From assembly GCA_025267735.1 (NCBI GenBank), contig CM046299.1, forward strand, positions 18,064,232-18,128,231: a DNA stretch of 64,000 nt, read 5' to 3'. A model generated the notes under the pieces. The model was not told where the DNA came from, did no database searches, and saw only the letters and a list, made by a program, of their open reading frames with translations. Source of the DNA: Mactra quadrangularis. Lineage: Eukaryota; Mollusca; Bivalvia; Venerida; Mactridae. The first letter of the stretch is position 1. Each line of letters opens with the position of its first letter. The translations under genes and the position numbers were made by a program. This document shows positions 45,301 through 57,500 of the stretch, one piece after another.

Positions 45301-46539
45301 TCATTATATACTATAAATATAACATAAAGCTTATAGGACCGGGTATAAATGTATACATTATTTTATACATACATCGATTCCTAATTATATTTATAATATA
45401 AAAAATACATATTAAAACATCACGATCAGGTTCGATGACAATATGTATATGAATACATGTTTTTGTAAAAAAATATTGGTTCTAGATAACCTTCATTTGA
45501 ATCTGATTCGGAATCCACCGTGCTATGAATCAAGTATGGAATACAACGGATCGTGAAATGATGTCATAAGGTTAAGCCAAACTATAATTTCGTTTTTGTT
45601 TCCAAAAATTCTGTTTTAAAATCATGTATTTATTCATTGTATTCATTACAATGCCCTCCAAAAATCCTTGAACAAAATAAGAATAAACAAATCCACGCAT
45701 TGATAAAAATGAAACAAAAATTCTTCTTAACAAATTTTATATCCAGCAATGATAAGTTTTATCAACATGATTCAAACTACGTAGTACATATTAGGGGTGT
45801 AACGGTTAACCGATGTACCGGTTAATATTGCAATACGAATTCTAATGTTTTTAACCGGTTCGTTTTTCCTTGAACCGGTTTTTGTGACATATGTCACACT
45901 GTTTATTTTGAACAAAATCTTACAAATTAAATGTTTAAATAAATATTAAAATGTGTTGAATACTTTAAATAATCTCACTTTGCTTAAAAGGTTAAACATT
46001 TAGTCAAATGAGAAAGAAAACATTTTAAAAAGTCCGTTTCAAAATACGCATTTTTCTAACATATAGACCATTTTACACTAGTAATTCAAACATTTGAATA
46101 AAGATCATTTGAAAATACACCTATGAATGTTATCCTGATCTAATTAGGACGGTGCACTTGCTTAATTCGTGCTTTGAATGTCTATACCCAAAAAGACGGT
46201 ACGTATTGATTTTACATATTGCAATACATTGCAATATATTACTGTACTTTTTTACCGTATTGTTACAACCCTATGACATGTATTCTACATCAATAAGGTT
46301 TAATTATAGGTTTAAATATGGTAAAAGTTCTTGTGATAAGCACGATCAGTTTTTTTTTTCAAATTTTCATTTGTCCAAGAACTTTAAAAGGGTCACTGTT
46401 TTGTCCTGTAAATCAACGATAAAATCTACTTACATTCTCCTGATTGTTGCATGCCTGGTGGTCCTCCAAGTATTATTCCTGCTATACATAGTTTTACAAT
46501 ACAAAACAACGAAAACAGTTTGAACAATGCTTTAGACAT
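42314..46539 (-). CDS. Secreted protein of unknown family, paralogue 1 (271 aa)
   Basis: Five exons join in frame: 46539-46434 (start ATG, signal peptide with LFSLFCIVKLCIAG), 45310-45141, 44460-44291, 43167-42974, 42489-42314 (stop TAA). All introns have GT-AG borders. The mature protein opens with acidic NEDDWEPVYRIYEG, then WNSHDDYLSKEKSA, FRSWKLDQWHH, a putative beta region with VRVELYDDGDEVAEF, NMTGFFNPANL, SRHWTVSSRHVGDC, RCVCGYENV and YPTIMYAKGN. It ends in a Pro/Gln-rich tail (VQAQPAPLQMSPQP). The conserved core has three cysteines (GDC, RCVC). I do not recognise a named domain; a globular extracellular (lectin-like or matrix) role is a guess. The stop codon overlaps an AATAAA, so the 3'UTR may be very short. 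It has the same exon phases as the gene at 51530-59921, so the two arose by tandem duplication. Confidence 0.85.
44990..45110 (-). mobile_element. tRNA-derived SINE (type C) in an intron of paralogue 1
   Basis: The minus strand reads CAGTAGTTCAGCGG (A box) and CCTGGATTCGAATCCATC (B box), then GCACTGATGATTCCCTTGAG. Same family as 49095-49300 and 55757-55945. Confidence 0.65.
45792..46273. mobile_element. MITE with TAGGGGTGTAAC / GTTACAACCCTA ends, in intron 1 of paralogue 1
   Basis: Left TAGGGGTGTAACGGTTAACC, right CGTATTGTTACAACCCTA. ACCGGTT-type repeats fill the left part. Looks hAT-like; no clear 8-bp duplication was seen. Confidence 0.65.
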
Positions 46540-47370
46540 GATTACAGTTCTACAAACTAAATAAAACTATAAGATTTAAACAATTTTCTAAGTAAACCAA
46601 TTCCAGAAATGAGACGATAAGACAATGAGCTTCAAACTGAGTGAGCTCTGCTTGGTAATTAATTAAAAATGAAGTCGTTCTTGCTTCTTATATAGTTTGC
46701 CGAGGATGATACGATCACAAACGTCATGTGGACGAGATGTCAATCAAAGACATAAAAATACGAGCACCATCATCGTCATCTTAATTACTTAATTAGTTTA
46801 GTCATTATTTCCTATGACCCATGACAACTGTATCATTGCCTAGCTATGTTATTATAAACAATACCTAAACATTCATGTCATAATCCACAGCGGCGTGTGT
46901 TGCGTTTTTACCTTTATGATTAATGGTTTTGTTTTCAAAGAAACAGAAAAAAACAGCAGATAGATCTAGTGAAATGTCAACCTGTCATAGGAAATACACT
47001 CAAGCAGCATATGCCTTCTGAATACTTAAGGGTTGATTTGAATAAGCAATACCACTGATGGAGATGTTTCCAGTGGCTTCTAATCACGATTGTGGCTTTG
47101 AGTCATCGCTCTTGAGATGCTTGTTGAATAACAAAGCTCACATGTCTAATACGTCAGTGTTGTTCGAGGAATACACGGTTATTTATGTTAAAAAGAAGAA
47201 AGTCTTATGTTAAACTGTTTATGCTGAAAAAAGCAAGACCAAGAACAATGATAAAGTTATTCATGAGTAACTGCAAGTAAGCTAATTTCACATGTAAAAA
47301 GTAGCAATACTGCAGTGTTGGTACTTAATTTTGAATAATTTGAATTTAACACCGTCTATCAACTAATAAT

Positions 47371-47658
47371 TTTAAGCCGGATTTTTTAACGAAAACTTTC
47401 GGCTAATAGTTTAGCGAAACACGAGCGGGCGGGGGGGGGCTGTCGGGCGATCGGGCGTCCGGTGTCGTTAACAATTGCGTTAAAGTTTTTCTTTTCCATA
47501 TATTTCTGCCATTTATTGTCAGATCTTTGTGAAACTTCATACAATGATAACATACCATGTGATGAACACAATTAGAAAGTAACCACAACTCTACCTGGCT
47601 TTATTATGGATTATTTCCCTTTGTAATGTTTGCGTTATTTTTTTTAAATCCGGCTTTA
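47371..47658. mobile_element. Inverted-repeat element with AAGCCGGATTT ends and a G-run
   Basis: TTTAAGCCGGATTTTTTAA on the left and TTTAAATCCGGCTTTAA on the right. The inside has GCGGGCGGGGGGGGGC and TCTTTGTGAAACTTCATAC. Confidence 0.6.
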
Positions 47659-49094
47659 ATGTGGTTTCCACATTACATTTCTTGTTTCAATGAAATATCT
47701 TTAAGGAGCTTACACATATACATATATAAAAATAATATCACCTAAATTTCATGGTAGGGAAATAATTGCCGCGGTTAGGGTTGTACTAGAGTCATCGGAT
47801 TTGAAATCAAGTTGGTCAACTAAATTTTAACAGCAACAGGAATACAAATATCAAAATTATTACTAGTTCCCATACACATATTTATATAATTAATGTACGG
47901 GGCACGTGTAGAGTGTGATATTTGCCATGTGTCTACTTCTTGGCCTCTTAAAAACTATTGCTCCTTGTCAACTAACATCGGATCTGACATTGAATTGAAA
48001 ACTGATAGTTGGGAGATTATAAGAGCATTTACCTTAACATTTAGGCATTTTAAAGAGGAGCCAAATGATGTCTCTTTCACTACTTATATAAGGAGCAGTG
48101 GTAGGATGCTAAAGACGGATCGAGAGCGCCGGGGTTCGAACACAACTCACTAGATTGAACCCAGGGCAATAGTAATTTTGTTGAACAAGAGATTTATTTG
48201 CTCATGCAGGTGTAAATATGTACTTGCGAGGGTGGTTAATTCCGTTTGGTCAATATATCAGCTGCACATTGGCGGAGTAAAATGCTCCCCAGGCAGATTG
48301 CAAGATAGATACCAGTAGGTCCGGTGATCAAGGGTAATAGTTTTTAAAGTGGGAGAACGTGTATCAGCATGAAAATTAGAGTTTATAATGCAATTACATT
48401 TTTACTCAAACTTTACATTGTATGAAATTAAACAAAGAACTTAACTTCCGCAAAAGATGATAAAATTGTTTTCCTATTTGGTTATGTACATATGATAATT
48501 ATCATCAGCAATTAACGTATTTACCTCCTATTAAAATGGCATAAAAACCTTCAATATATTCATTAATTCCTCATTAAGAAGTTGATATTGAAATGTTTTG
48601 ATTTATCATATTAAACAGTAGGTTCATGAAGTTGGATATCAGTTTTCATATACTTTAAGCTATTAAATATATTCAATATTCAAACCATGTTTTTTAATGA
48701 CAAGGCAATCATGACGTTAAAGTATATAAATTAGAATGATTTATGTACAAGTTAAACGACACCTCGGATTTCATTGATAAAATCTAATGATTTTAACTGA
48801 TAGAACATTCTTACCAATTGGATCCCCCAGACTTATCAGGGAAAGATAATTCACTAATGTCTCTCATTATCTGAAGATTCCATAAAAACAAACGAGCATG
48901 TATTGATGAGTGAAATTAATTTAAGATCGGTCTTATCCCATTATGGTTTTGGCCGAGCAAATAGATCATAGTTAGAGTCTAGAGATGACCATGTATTGTT
49001 GCTTTTCCTATAGAAAAGTCAAGATATATAATTATGCATTTTGTAGGTTTAAACTAAAAACAGGTTAAATACATGTTCAGCCGACTTAGCAATT

Positions 49095-49300
49095 TTGATC
49101 ATTGATCAAATGATCATTGAAATCATCTTCCAGCAGGTGACCCTCACAGAACCCAATTTTCACGTGGGTAGATTGAAACCATTGTAGGTAAATGTCTTGC
49201 TCAAGCTTATTAGGAGTGCCCCTACATGTAGTTGGGTTCGTATCCGAGATCTGTCGGTCCCTAAGCGCGCTTCTTACCACTGGATCATTGCTCCTACAAG
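49095..49300 (-). mobile_element. Type C SINE
   Basis: TGATCATTGAAATCATCTTC, ATTGTAGGTAAATGTCTTGC and the tRNA-like head (CAATGATCCAGTGGTAAG; GGATACGAACCC) follow the order of the copy at 55757-55945. Confidence 0.65.
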
Positions 49301-50861
49301 TATTCCTTACTGAAAACGAATTACTTCACTTGTAATAAATCGTCCGTCCAACTAAAATTCCCCCAATAACGGCGATTAAAAATATATGTCGTAATATTTC
49401 ATATAGCATTTTTTTCTTACTTAAAAATATAATTTTATGGGCTATAAAAAAACTAAAAACAAAAATTGCGTTTGGCAATAAATTATTTTTACATCCGAAT
49501 GTTAACATTTACATACAAAGTGGAGTATTAAATAATACCGTGTCATTAATTATAAGGATCTCTTGATGTCATTCGTTCGTAAAAATGATTAAGTGAAGGT
49601 AATTATAATCATTATGCACTTTCCTGATTACTAAGATATTACATTTTTACAGTCATAATTCCCTGCAGGAAAGTGTTTTACATGTTTGTATTGCAAGTCC
49701 GAGAACTTCAACTGCACTTATTATATTGACTCATTTGTTTTGTGTATTTATACGCATGACAAAACGCGGTGACATGATACTTAATATCATAAGTCTTATA
49801 AATCAAGTTTTATCTAGTTGCAAGTTTTAGCCTCTACATTGATGTAGGAAATTGCACACTCCACTTTGCAGCGATTTTATATCCCTGATCCAGATTAGTT
49901 TCACGATTGCAATAGATTCAATACATTCTGTGGCATAAATCTACAGCAATACATGTAATGCCGTCATCGAATTAAGCCGATGGAGTCCGTCGAAATCGCC
50001 GTCGGTCCAGTGTCTTTAAGATTGTTAGTGGCCCGACGGTCCACCAACTTTTTACAGCTTATAATTTCCATATTCAATAAAAGAACCGTCGTCTTATGCA
50101 ATATTATTCATTTAATTTTATGATATACTACGCTAAATTGTTAATATGGACAGCATATTTTAACATATCGCCTTTCGCTTAGATTATTTTTGGTCCAGTA
50201 AAAAATTCTATTTTGCTGGACCGAATGTCCAGTGTTGACAAATGTTTGTTGTGGAGACTGCATGTATAGATCAATGTGTGGAAACATTGCTGGCTTCTTG
50301 CGAAATATATAGTACCAGTACTGGTTACAGAAATGTGTCCAAGGAATCTGGTTAAAACTGTTGAATAACCTGAGGAAAATTTGCTCAATGGAGTAGGCTA
50401 AGATAGATCTACAAAAACTTGTTGAAATTGTATATGTGTTTCCAGAAAACCAACCGCTTCAGTATGCTGGAGCTAAGCTGTAATTACTATGCTATCTGTG
50501 TCCCCCATTTGAACAACAATGCAAATATCTGTAAAAATAGTTCATTTCATTATAGCCATGTCTCATTTGGCTATTTAATCATAATTAGTCGGAGAGCTAA
50601 CAATGGCTTTGATAAATTTGCGCAAATGTGCATACTATCTCCCTTGGAGCTCCTCTGTGCATAGAAAAAGGGCTATTTTTCATAGTTACAATAATAGGAA
50701 AACATTCTTATTTTATTATTTATTTGATGTAAACCTTTTTCATATTAACAATATATATTGTCAATGAAAAATAACGTACAATGATGAAATAATTTACATT
50801 TTAACTGTATTGATACACATTGTCGTCATATTGTTCATGTTGTTTTCGTATCATTATTTAA

Positions 50862-51203
50862 AGGTACTAGTTCACAGATTTGGTTTATTTTTCTATAATT
50901 TCAAAATACCATTCAGTGTCTGTAATTGTGTGAAAAATCCAATTCTTATTATTATAAGACAAACTGACCTATATTTTGCAAGAAATATACAATAAATGTT
51001 ACAAAAATGCACTAAAGGTGTCTATACCGTGACATACGTGGTAAATATTTACTACTTGAAACACAATCATTTGTAGTTGTATGTCAATTTGCACTAAAAT
51101 TGTCATCAGAACACTACTTTCCTGCTTCCAAAATATTTCCATACAGTTTTGATAGTTTTAGAAAAAGTTGATATTTAAGTTGAAATCTGTGAATGTGTAC
51201 CTT
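50862..51203. mobile_element. piggyBac-like MITE with TTAA target duplication
   Basis: AGGTACTAGTTCACAGATTT on the left is mirrored by AAATCTGTGAATGTGTACCT on the right. TTAA occurs at 50858-50861 and 51204-51207. Confidence 0.8.
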
Positions 51204-51529
51204 TTAACTATAACTTAAAGCCAAAAAGTACATTGAACTGTACGTTAAATATCACCCACATTGCATAAAGATGTTGTTTTGATTGAATAATACTGTCTTT
51301 TGTTGTAAACAAAAACAACAAAGAAAATTTCTCATATTTAGTCATATATTAGTCTCATATTTTATCGACCAACATTTGATAGTTTATGATTAATGAATAA
51401 AGCTAGAGCGAAGTCACTTCTATCCATCCACTTACCGATGAGAACTTGAAAACTCTTGTTTATATATAGATTACGACGTTCAATTGACTAACATAGTCCG
51501 ATAAAGATTCTCTAATGGTTCTTATATTA

Positions 51530-54500
51530 TCACAGAAAATCAAAAGGATTGCCGAATATATTTTGTATACTTTGTGGTCGTTGATTACCAAACTGTGACT
51601 GATGACGGTGTTGTGGTTGCAGCTGTGGACCTTGCATTGGTGGTGGTGGTGTTGGTGAGGCTGGGGCTTGATAAGCTGTCTGACTGATTGAAACCTGCAG
51701 CATGTTAGCATGGCCGTAAGAACCTGAAAAAAATTCAAGGCATACATATATACAGTAAAAGTTCCACTATTAGGTGCTTCAGCATTGATAGTTTTAATGC
51801 CGGATTGGTCTTGCAGTAGGAATCTTTTCTTCTCATGCTTAGCTCTGAGACTTATGTAAGGTCCAAAAGTGATGATTCTGCAATTACCAAAATGGTCTTT
51901 ATAGCAGAAGTTTACAATACCAACAACTCGGAGACGAAAAGAAACGGAGAGAATGAAAATTCTTGTCTACATAAGCCATATAATGCATCTGTGGTACGAT
52001 AGTATTTGGTGTGTAATGGACAGTGTTCCATCGACAACAATCTTGCCAATGCAAATGTCATTATGACGACTTTGAAAGCGCTTTGTCAATCATTTATGGT
52101 ATTCTTCAGTGTCAACATACACTTAGTGGCATTAGCTCATTGTCTCGAGTAGAATGTCATACGGATAGAAAAACACTAAATCAATACATATACAATTGCA
52201 TCATGCATCATTTCAATCTTTTTCTTAAAGGTACTAGTTCACAGATTTGGTTTATTTTTTCTATAATTTCAAAATACCATTCAGTGTCTGTAATTGTGTC
52301 AAAAAGTAATTCTTATTATTTTAAGACACACTGACCTATATGTTGCAAAAATGTACAATAAAAGTCACGAAAAAATGCACTAAAGGTGTCTATACCGCGA
52401 CATACGGGGTAAATATTTACTACTTGAAACACAATCATTTGTAGTTCACGTATGTCAATTTGCACTAAAATTGTCATTATCAGAACACTACCTTCCTGCT
52501 TCCAAAAATAGTTCCATACAATTTTGATAGTTTTAGAAAAAAGTGATGTTTAAATTGAAATCTGTGGATGAGTACCTTTAACCCGTTAAACATTTACCGG
52601 TAGGGGAAGTCCTGGCAGTTGGTTTCCAGGACCTTACCCGCATATTTACGGAACATCCTAACATGTTTGTCCATACTTTAAATGACCACACAGTTTTAAA
52701 GCTGAGATGTTTATCTGTGTAAATATTTCAGTTTCATTCAAAAACATTATTGGCTTCTAATTTGGTAATTATAATAAAAAAACTAAATTTTGCTTTTACG
52801 AAACAGAATATGCTTTTTATACAATAAGAAACAGTGAATCAACGTAAACAATATTTATACATACGGGGGTTGCTCCATTTTGCTTTCCTGTTTCCTTTGG
52901 CATACATAATAGTTGGATATTTGTCTACATTTTCATATCCACAGACACAACGATCTCTTCCTGATTTTGGTTTATCTACCACTTGTATCCAACCTTCATC
53001 GTTTCTACAATCTCCAACATGACGTGAACTTATTGTCCAATGTCTCGAATCGCCATCACTGTTAATTAGAATAATAAGAAGTTAACAATTGATCTAATTA
53101 GTTGATCCTTACAATATGGCAAAAAGATAACGACTCTCATACGGGTTCAGTGGGTCGAACTCCAAAATAGATTAAAACATATGAGCAAATACATGTTTTA
53201 CAAGAAAATGGGTTCAAAATGGTGAAGCCATCTAAAAAACTAATAGATTTTAGTATTTATTACAAATTTCTAAAAAAACGAAAAGTATTGCTAAATGAAA
53301 CGGGAGACGCGATTCTTTAACCTAACGTCATTAAAAAAAGTTAGACTAAGAAATGACAGGAACACCAGTAAAATTGATAGAAATATAAGAATATAGCCAT
53401 TGAAAGAACTTTTCTAACTTTTTGTTGGCAACCGAAAACAAGAGCACCGCTAGGCGGAGCATTATATGCCCGAAAGTGTTGTTTTTAGCATTTTAGCATT
53501 TTAGCATCAAGTATTTGTAAGACATGAGACTATTTCATATGAATATCATATTATGAATAATTGTGGAAAACAAAGTAGAGAAAAAAGATACCATTGAGAA
53601 TGCTTCTTTTTATTCGTGATGAGTATAACTTAAGTTATGCCCGGAAACTGAAACTGTTTTCAGTTTTAAGGTAATAGTGACCTTGACCTTTGACCTTGTG
53701 ACCCAAAAATCAATAGGGGTCTTCTGTCCGATATGGACAATCATCGTATGAAGTTCGAATATTGTGGACCAAATGGAACTTAAGTTATGCTCCGGAAACT
53801 GTTTTCAGTTTTAAGGTAATAGTGACCTTGACCTTTGACCTTGTGACCCCAAAATCAATAGGGATCTTCTACCTGATATGGACAATCATCGTATGAAGTT
53901 TGAATATTGTGGACCAAATGGAACTTAAGTTATGCTCCGGAAACTGTTTTCAGTTTTAAGGTAATAGTGACCTTGACCTTTGACCTTGTAACCCCAAAAT
54001 CAATAGGGGTCTCTACCCGATATGGACAATCATCGTATGAAGTTTGAATATTGTGGGCCAAATGGAACTTAAGTTATGCTCCGGAAACCAAATTGCTAAC
54101 AGACGGACGGATGGACGGACAGACGGACGCCAGGGTATAACATAGTATGCCCGAAATTCTTTCGGGCATATAAAAACAGACTTCCAACATAGCAAAAAGC
54201 AAAGGTTGTGATGTTTTAGATTTTCGAACTTTGTTATAATAAGGACGCTACAATCAAATGACGAAAACAAGAACCTAAAAGGTTTTCGTCTTGGTACGTG
54301 GAGTGGTGCAATAATTGCAACTTGGGGTTTAAACCAGGCTCTAGGGTGTACCAACCTCTCACTTTTCACTTGAAGAAATCTTCAATATTTTTTTTTAAAT
54401 CTTATAACTAACATACCCATCTATGCTAAATGCGTCTCCTGGAACAGTTGAACTAAGTATGTCCACATAATTTGTATGCTTCAAATTAGTTACTTTAAAG

Positions 54501-57500
54501 AAACTAGTAATGTTTTCCAGTTGACTGTTGAAATCAAAGTTTGCCACTTCATAACCATCATCAAACAATTGTACGCGTACCTGGAAGAGATTGTGTATTT
54601 CATACTTGTGCTTAAAGGTGGCTAGCACCGACCAGAACATTAGATTTATAATATGTATTGTGTTTGGTAGTTTTGGATCGTGCCGACTGCCGTTTTTTCT
54701 GGGTTTAACGCCGTGGCAACACAAATAAAGGCCATTTTACGTCAGTCAGTGCAGAAAAAACAAGATTTCCTGGACCATTGTCTATGACCAGTTTTCATCT
54801 TCCCCTCCTCAAGTCCCACAACTTCTCCATATACATATTTTTTGGAAGAAAATGGACCTTTTTGACGGAATCCGAATTGGATTCGAACCAGTACGCCTTC
54901 GAGAATCTAGGCAGTGTAGGCACTAATGTATTTATTCCACATCAGGACTTTTTGCATAAGCTATAGACCCATCTAAATTAGTAACTAAGTTTTAATTCAT
55001 TTCATTATTAAACGTTTCATCATTGAGCATTAACCGTATGTCCATTATAATTCATAATGCAAACATCAAAATTAATGTTATACTGACGTCTCATTATCTT
55101 TGCCACATTAGTTGTATTATATAACTTTCATGTTAAATGACAATCGTGTACACTTTGTCTGACAGGAGCTATTAATCTTCTTCCTAACTCACACAAATAA
55201 TGAAAGACTAATTGCCCATCTTACATTTTGATAAATTTATTAGGTTTTGACTACTCTCCTATTCAAACATTTTCATTTTATTTATTATCACGATTCCGCT
55301 ATTTGTGAGAAAGCACGATTGAGCTTGAAAATGGTTAGGCTGCAATAGAATTAACATTCTCGTTCCCAGAGTCTACTAGACTCTATGATCGAGAATGTAG
55401 AATTAACTTAAATGACCAGTTTCTTTTGAACGTGTTTAAAAATAGCGGTACAAACTACTCATAGCGGTTACGTCACGCAATGCTACCGATTCAAAGTGAA
55501 AAACCGCTGCGGTGAGTTTGATTCCAATATGGTTACCACTAAACGATTGTTTGGTACGACTAACAATTTATAAATTCTATTACTTTTTTATTATCAGTAC
55601 GATTTATTTCAGGGGGGTGTTTAAATATTCGAGACAGGTTTGACACTAGTGTCATTGTCCTGTTACAACAGGGTAACCATAAAGTTAAAGTGCAGTTTAA
55701 AGTCTGCTTCCATATACTCGAACATAAAAAAAACGACTTCACAAGCTTGATAACTCCTGATCATTGAAATCACCTTCAGGCAGGCGATCCCTTACAGTAC
55801 CCATTTACACCTGGGCGGAGTGGAGTAATTGTAGGTCAATTTCTTGCTCAAGGAAATAAGCAGTGCCCCTAGTGGGATTCGAACCCAGGACCTCTAAGTC
55901 TTGATCCCTAAGCATGCGTCCTACCACTGAACCACTGCTCCTACATTAGTAGGAACAATGGTAAATGCCAGATCTTGCAAAAAAGTCCCGGATTCTATTC
56001 CTGTTAGAGGTAAATGTATATGTACTGCTGCTTTTCATGATTAGGACATATACATGCGATTGCTTTGCTTTTAACACTCTAGTGAGAATGAATACTTTCA
56101 AGCATGGAATAATGCCCTTGTGCCGTTTTTTCGACTTTGGTTAAATCCTTAACAAAACATGAGATAACGGTCTGACATACACCAGAAGAATCATAGATTA
56201 TAATAATACTATACAATAATAACTTCTTCAATAAGGGTCTTTAGTCAGTTATCTCCCCTTGTGTACTCTTATAATAGGTAGGTCCAATTAGTTGTATTAT
56301 TCGGATTTTACCTTTACTTTTTCAATAAACTTAAACTTCTTCATTTGATTAAACGCCTATTTCTATATTACATATTCAATGGCGTTGTACAAAAGATAAA
56401 TCATAAAAACTTAATAAGTAAAAACCCTCCACCATAAATATATAAAATAACACAGAACAAAATAAAATTCATTACGCATGATGTTATATAGTGTGATTAT
56501 GCATTTGGTTTTCATATATTAAGTTTATAAGACCTATATTAATCATAGTTCATGATTTGACTTTATTTTTACATTTGTTTTTATTAATTTGATATTTAAA
56601 GTTGTTGTCCTGAACAGTATAACATGATGCTACTGTTAACCGGACTTGTCCTGAACAGTGTAACATAACGCCACCGTTAACCAGACAATTCCCCGAAGGT
56701 GTCGAAACATCACCTCTTTTATTGTTTTTTTAACGTCGCATTCAACACATTTATAGGTCATATACACGACGGCCAGCTCCGACAACTCATGTATAGGGTA
56801 TGACCTGCCGCGAGCGGGATTCGAACCCGCGATCTCCGGATTCAAAGTCAGACATGCTAACCACTACGCCACGGCCGTGGCTAACATCACCTTTAAAGGG
56901 CTAAGTATTTTTAGGGTAAAGAACTATCTAAATTTCATCACTTCTGTTAATATCTTCGTTAACACAAAGACATTAGATGAAATATTTTGTTATCCTTACA
57001 TAGGACTTCAATGATAAAATCCGAAGAATCCAACTGTAAGGACCTGCTTACCAATTGGATTGATTCAGATTTTATAAGGGAAAGATAACTGCCAAAAGTC
57101 CCTTATTTTGTTTTTAGCGAGTCCTTCTAAATACATATATGCAAGTCAAATTATTGAAAGTTTTTCTGTGGACTTTAAAACTCACCATTTACTCACCTTT
57201 CTTATATTTTGATAATGCCATTGGTCCATTTTCCAACTACGGAATTGAGCATCACCTTGGTTACCATGTTTAGCAGACTTTAATGGACTTAGATAATCAT
57301 CATAGGAATTCCATTCACCACCTTCATATATACGAAATATTGGTTCCCAGTCATCATTTTGTACTGTAATAGAATCAGAGGAAATACGGAACCAGTTATA
57401 TGAGCATATACTAAAGTAATTTGAGTTATATCTGCACTTGATTTTATGGTACTCGGTTTTTCTATTACCTCAGTTATGCAAGTTGGTTAACCAAATTTTC

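Larger units (their letters stand above)
46540..51529. other. Intergenic space between the two secreted paralogues
   Basis: Holds the inverted-repeat element at 47371, a type C SINE at 49095 and the TTAA MITE at 50862. The rest (46540-47370, 47659-49094, 49301-50861) shows no exon. The promoter of paralogue 1 should start at 46540, but no TATA box stands out. Confidence 0.5.

Noticed and set aside
46152..46523. 123-residue open frame on the plus strand
   Set aside because: It runs antisense across the signal-peptide exon of paralogue 1 and the end of a MITE; it is a shadow frame.
48105..48150. Plus-strand SINE head (AGCAGTGGTAGGATGC, GGGGTTCGAAC)
   Set aside because: Box-like motifs are present, but no body or flank repeat could be found; too weak to list.
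54013..54369. 118-residue open frame on the minus strand
   Set aside because: It is made of the GGACGGAC run and minisatellite end read in reverse, with no independent support.
56800..56882. Functional tRNA gene (good A box and perfect T arm)
   Set aside because: The anticodon stem does not pair, the acceptor stem is incomplete, and a SINE body is attached.
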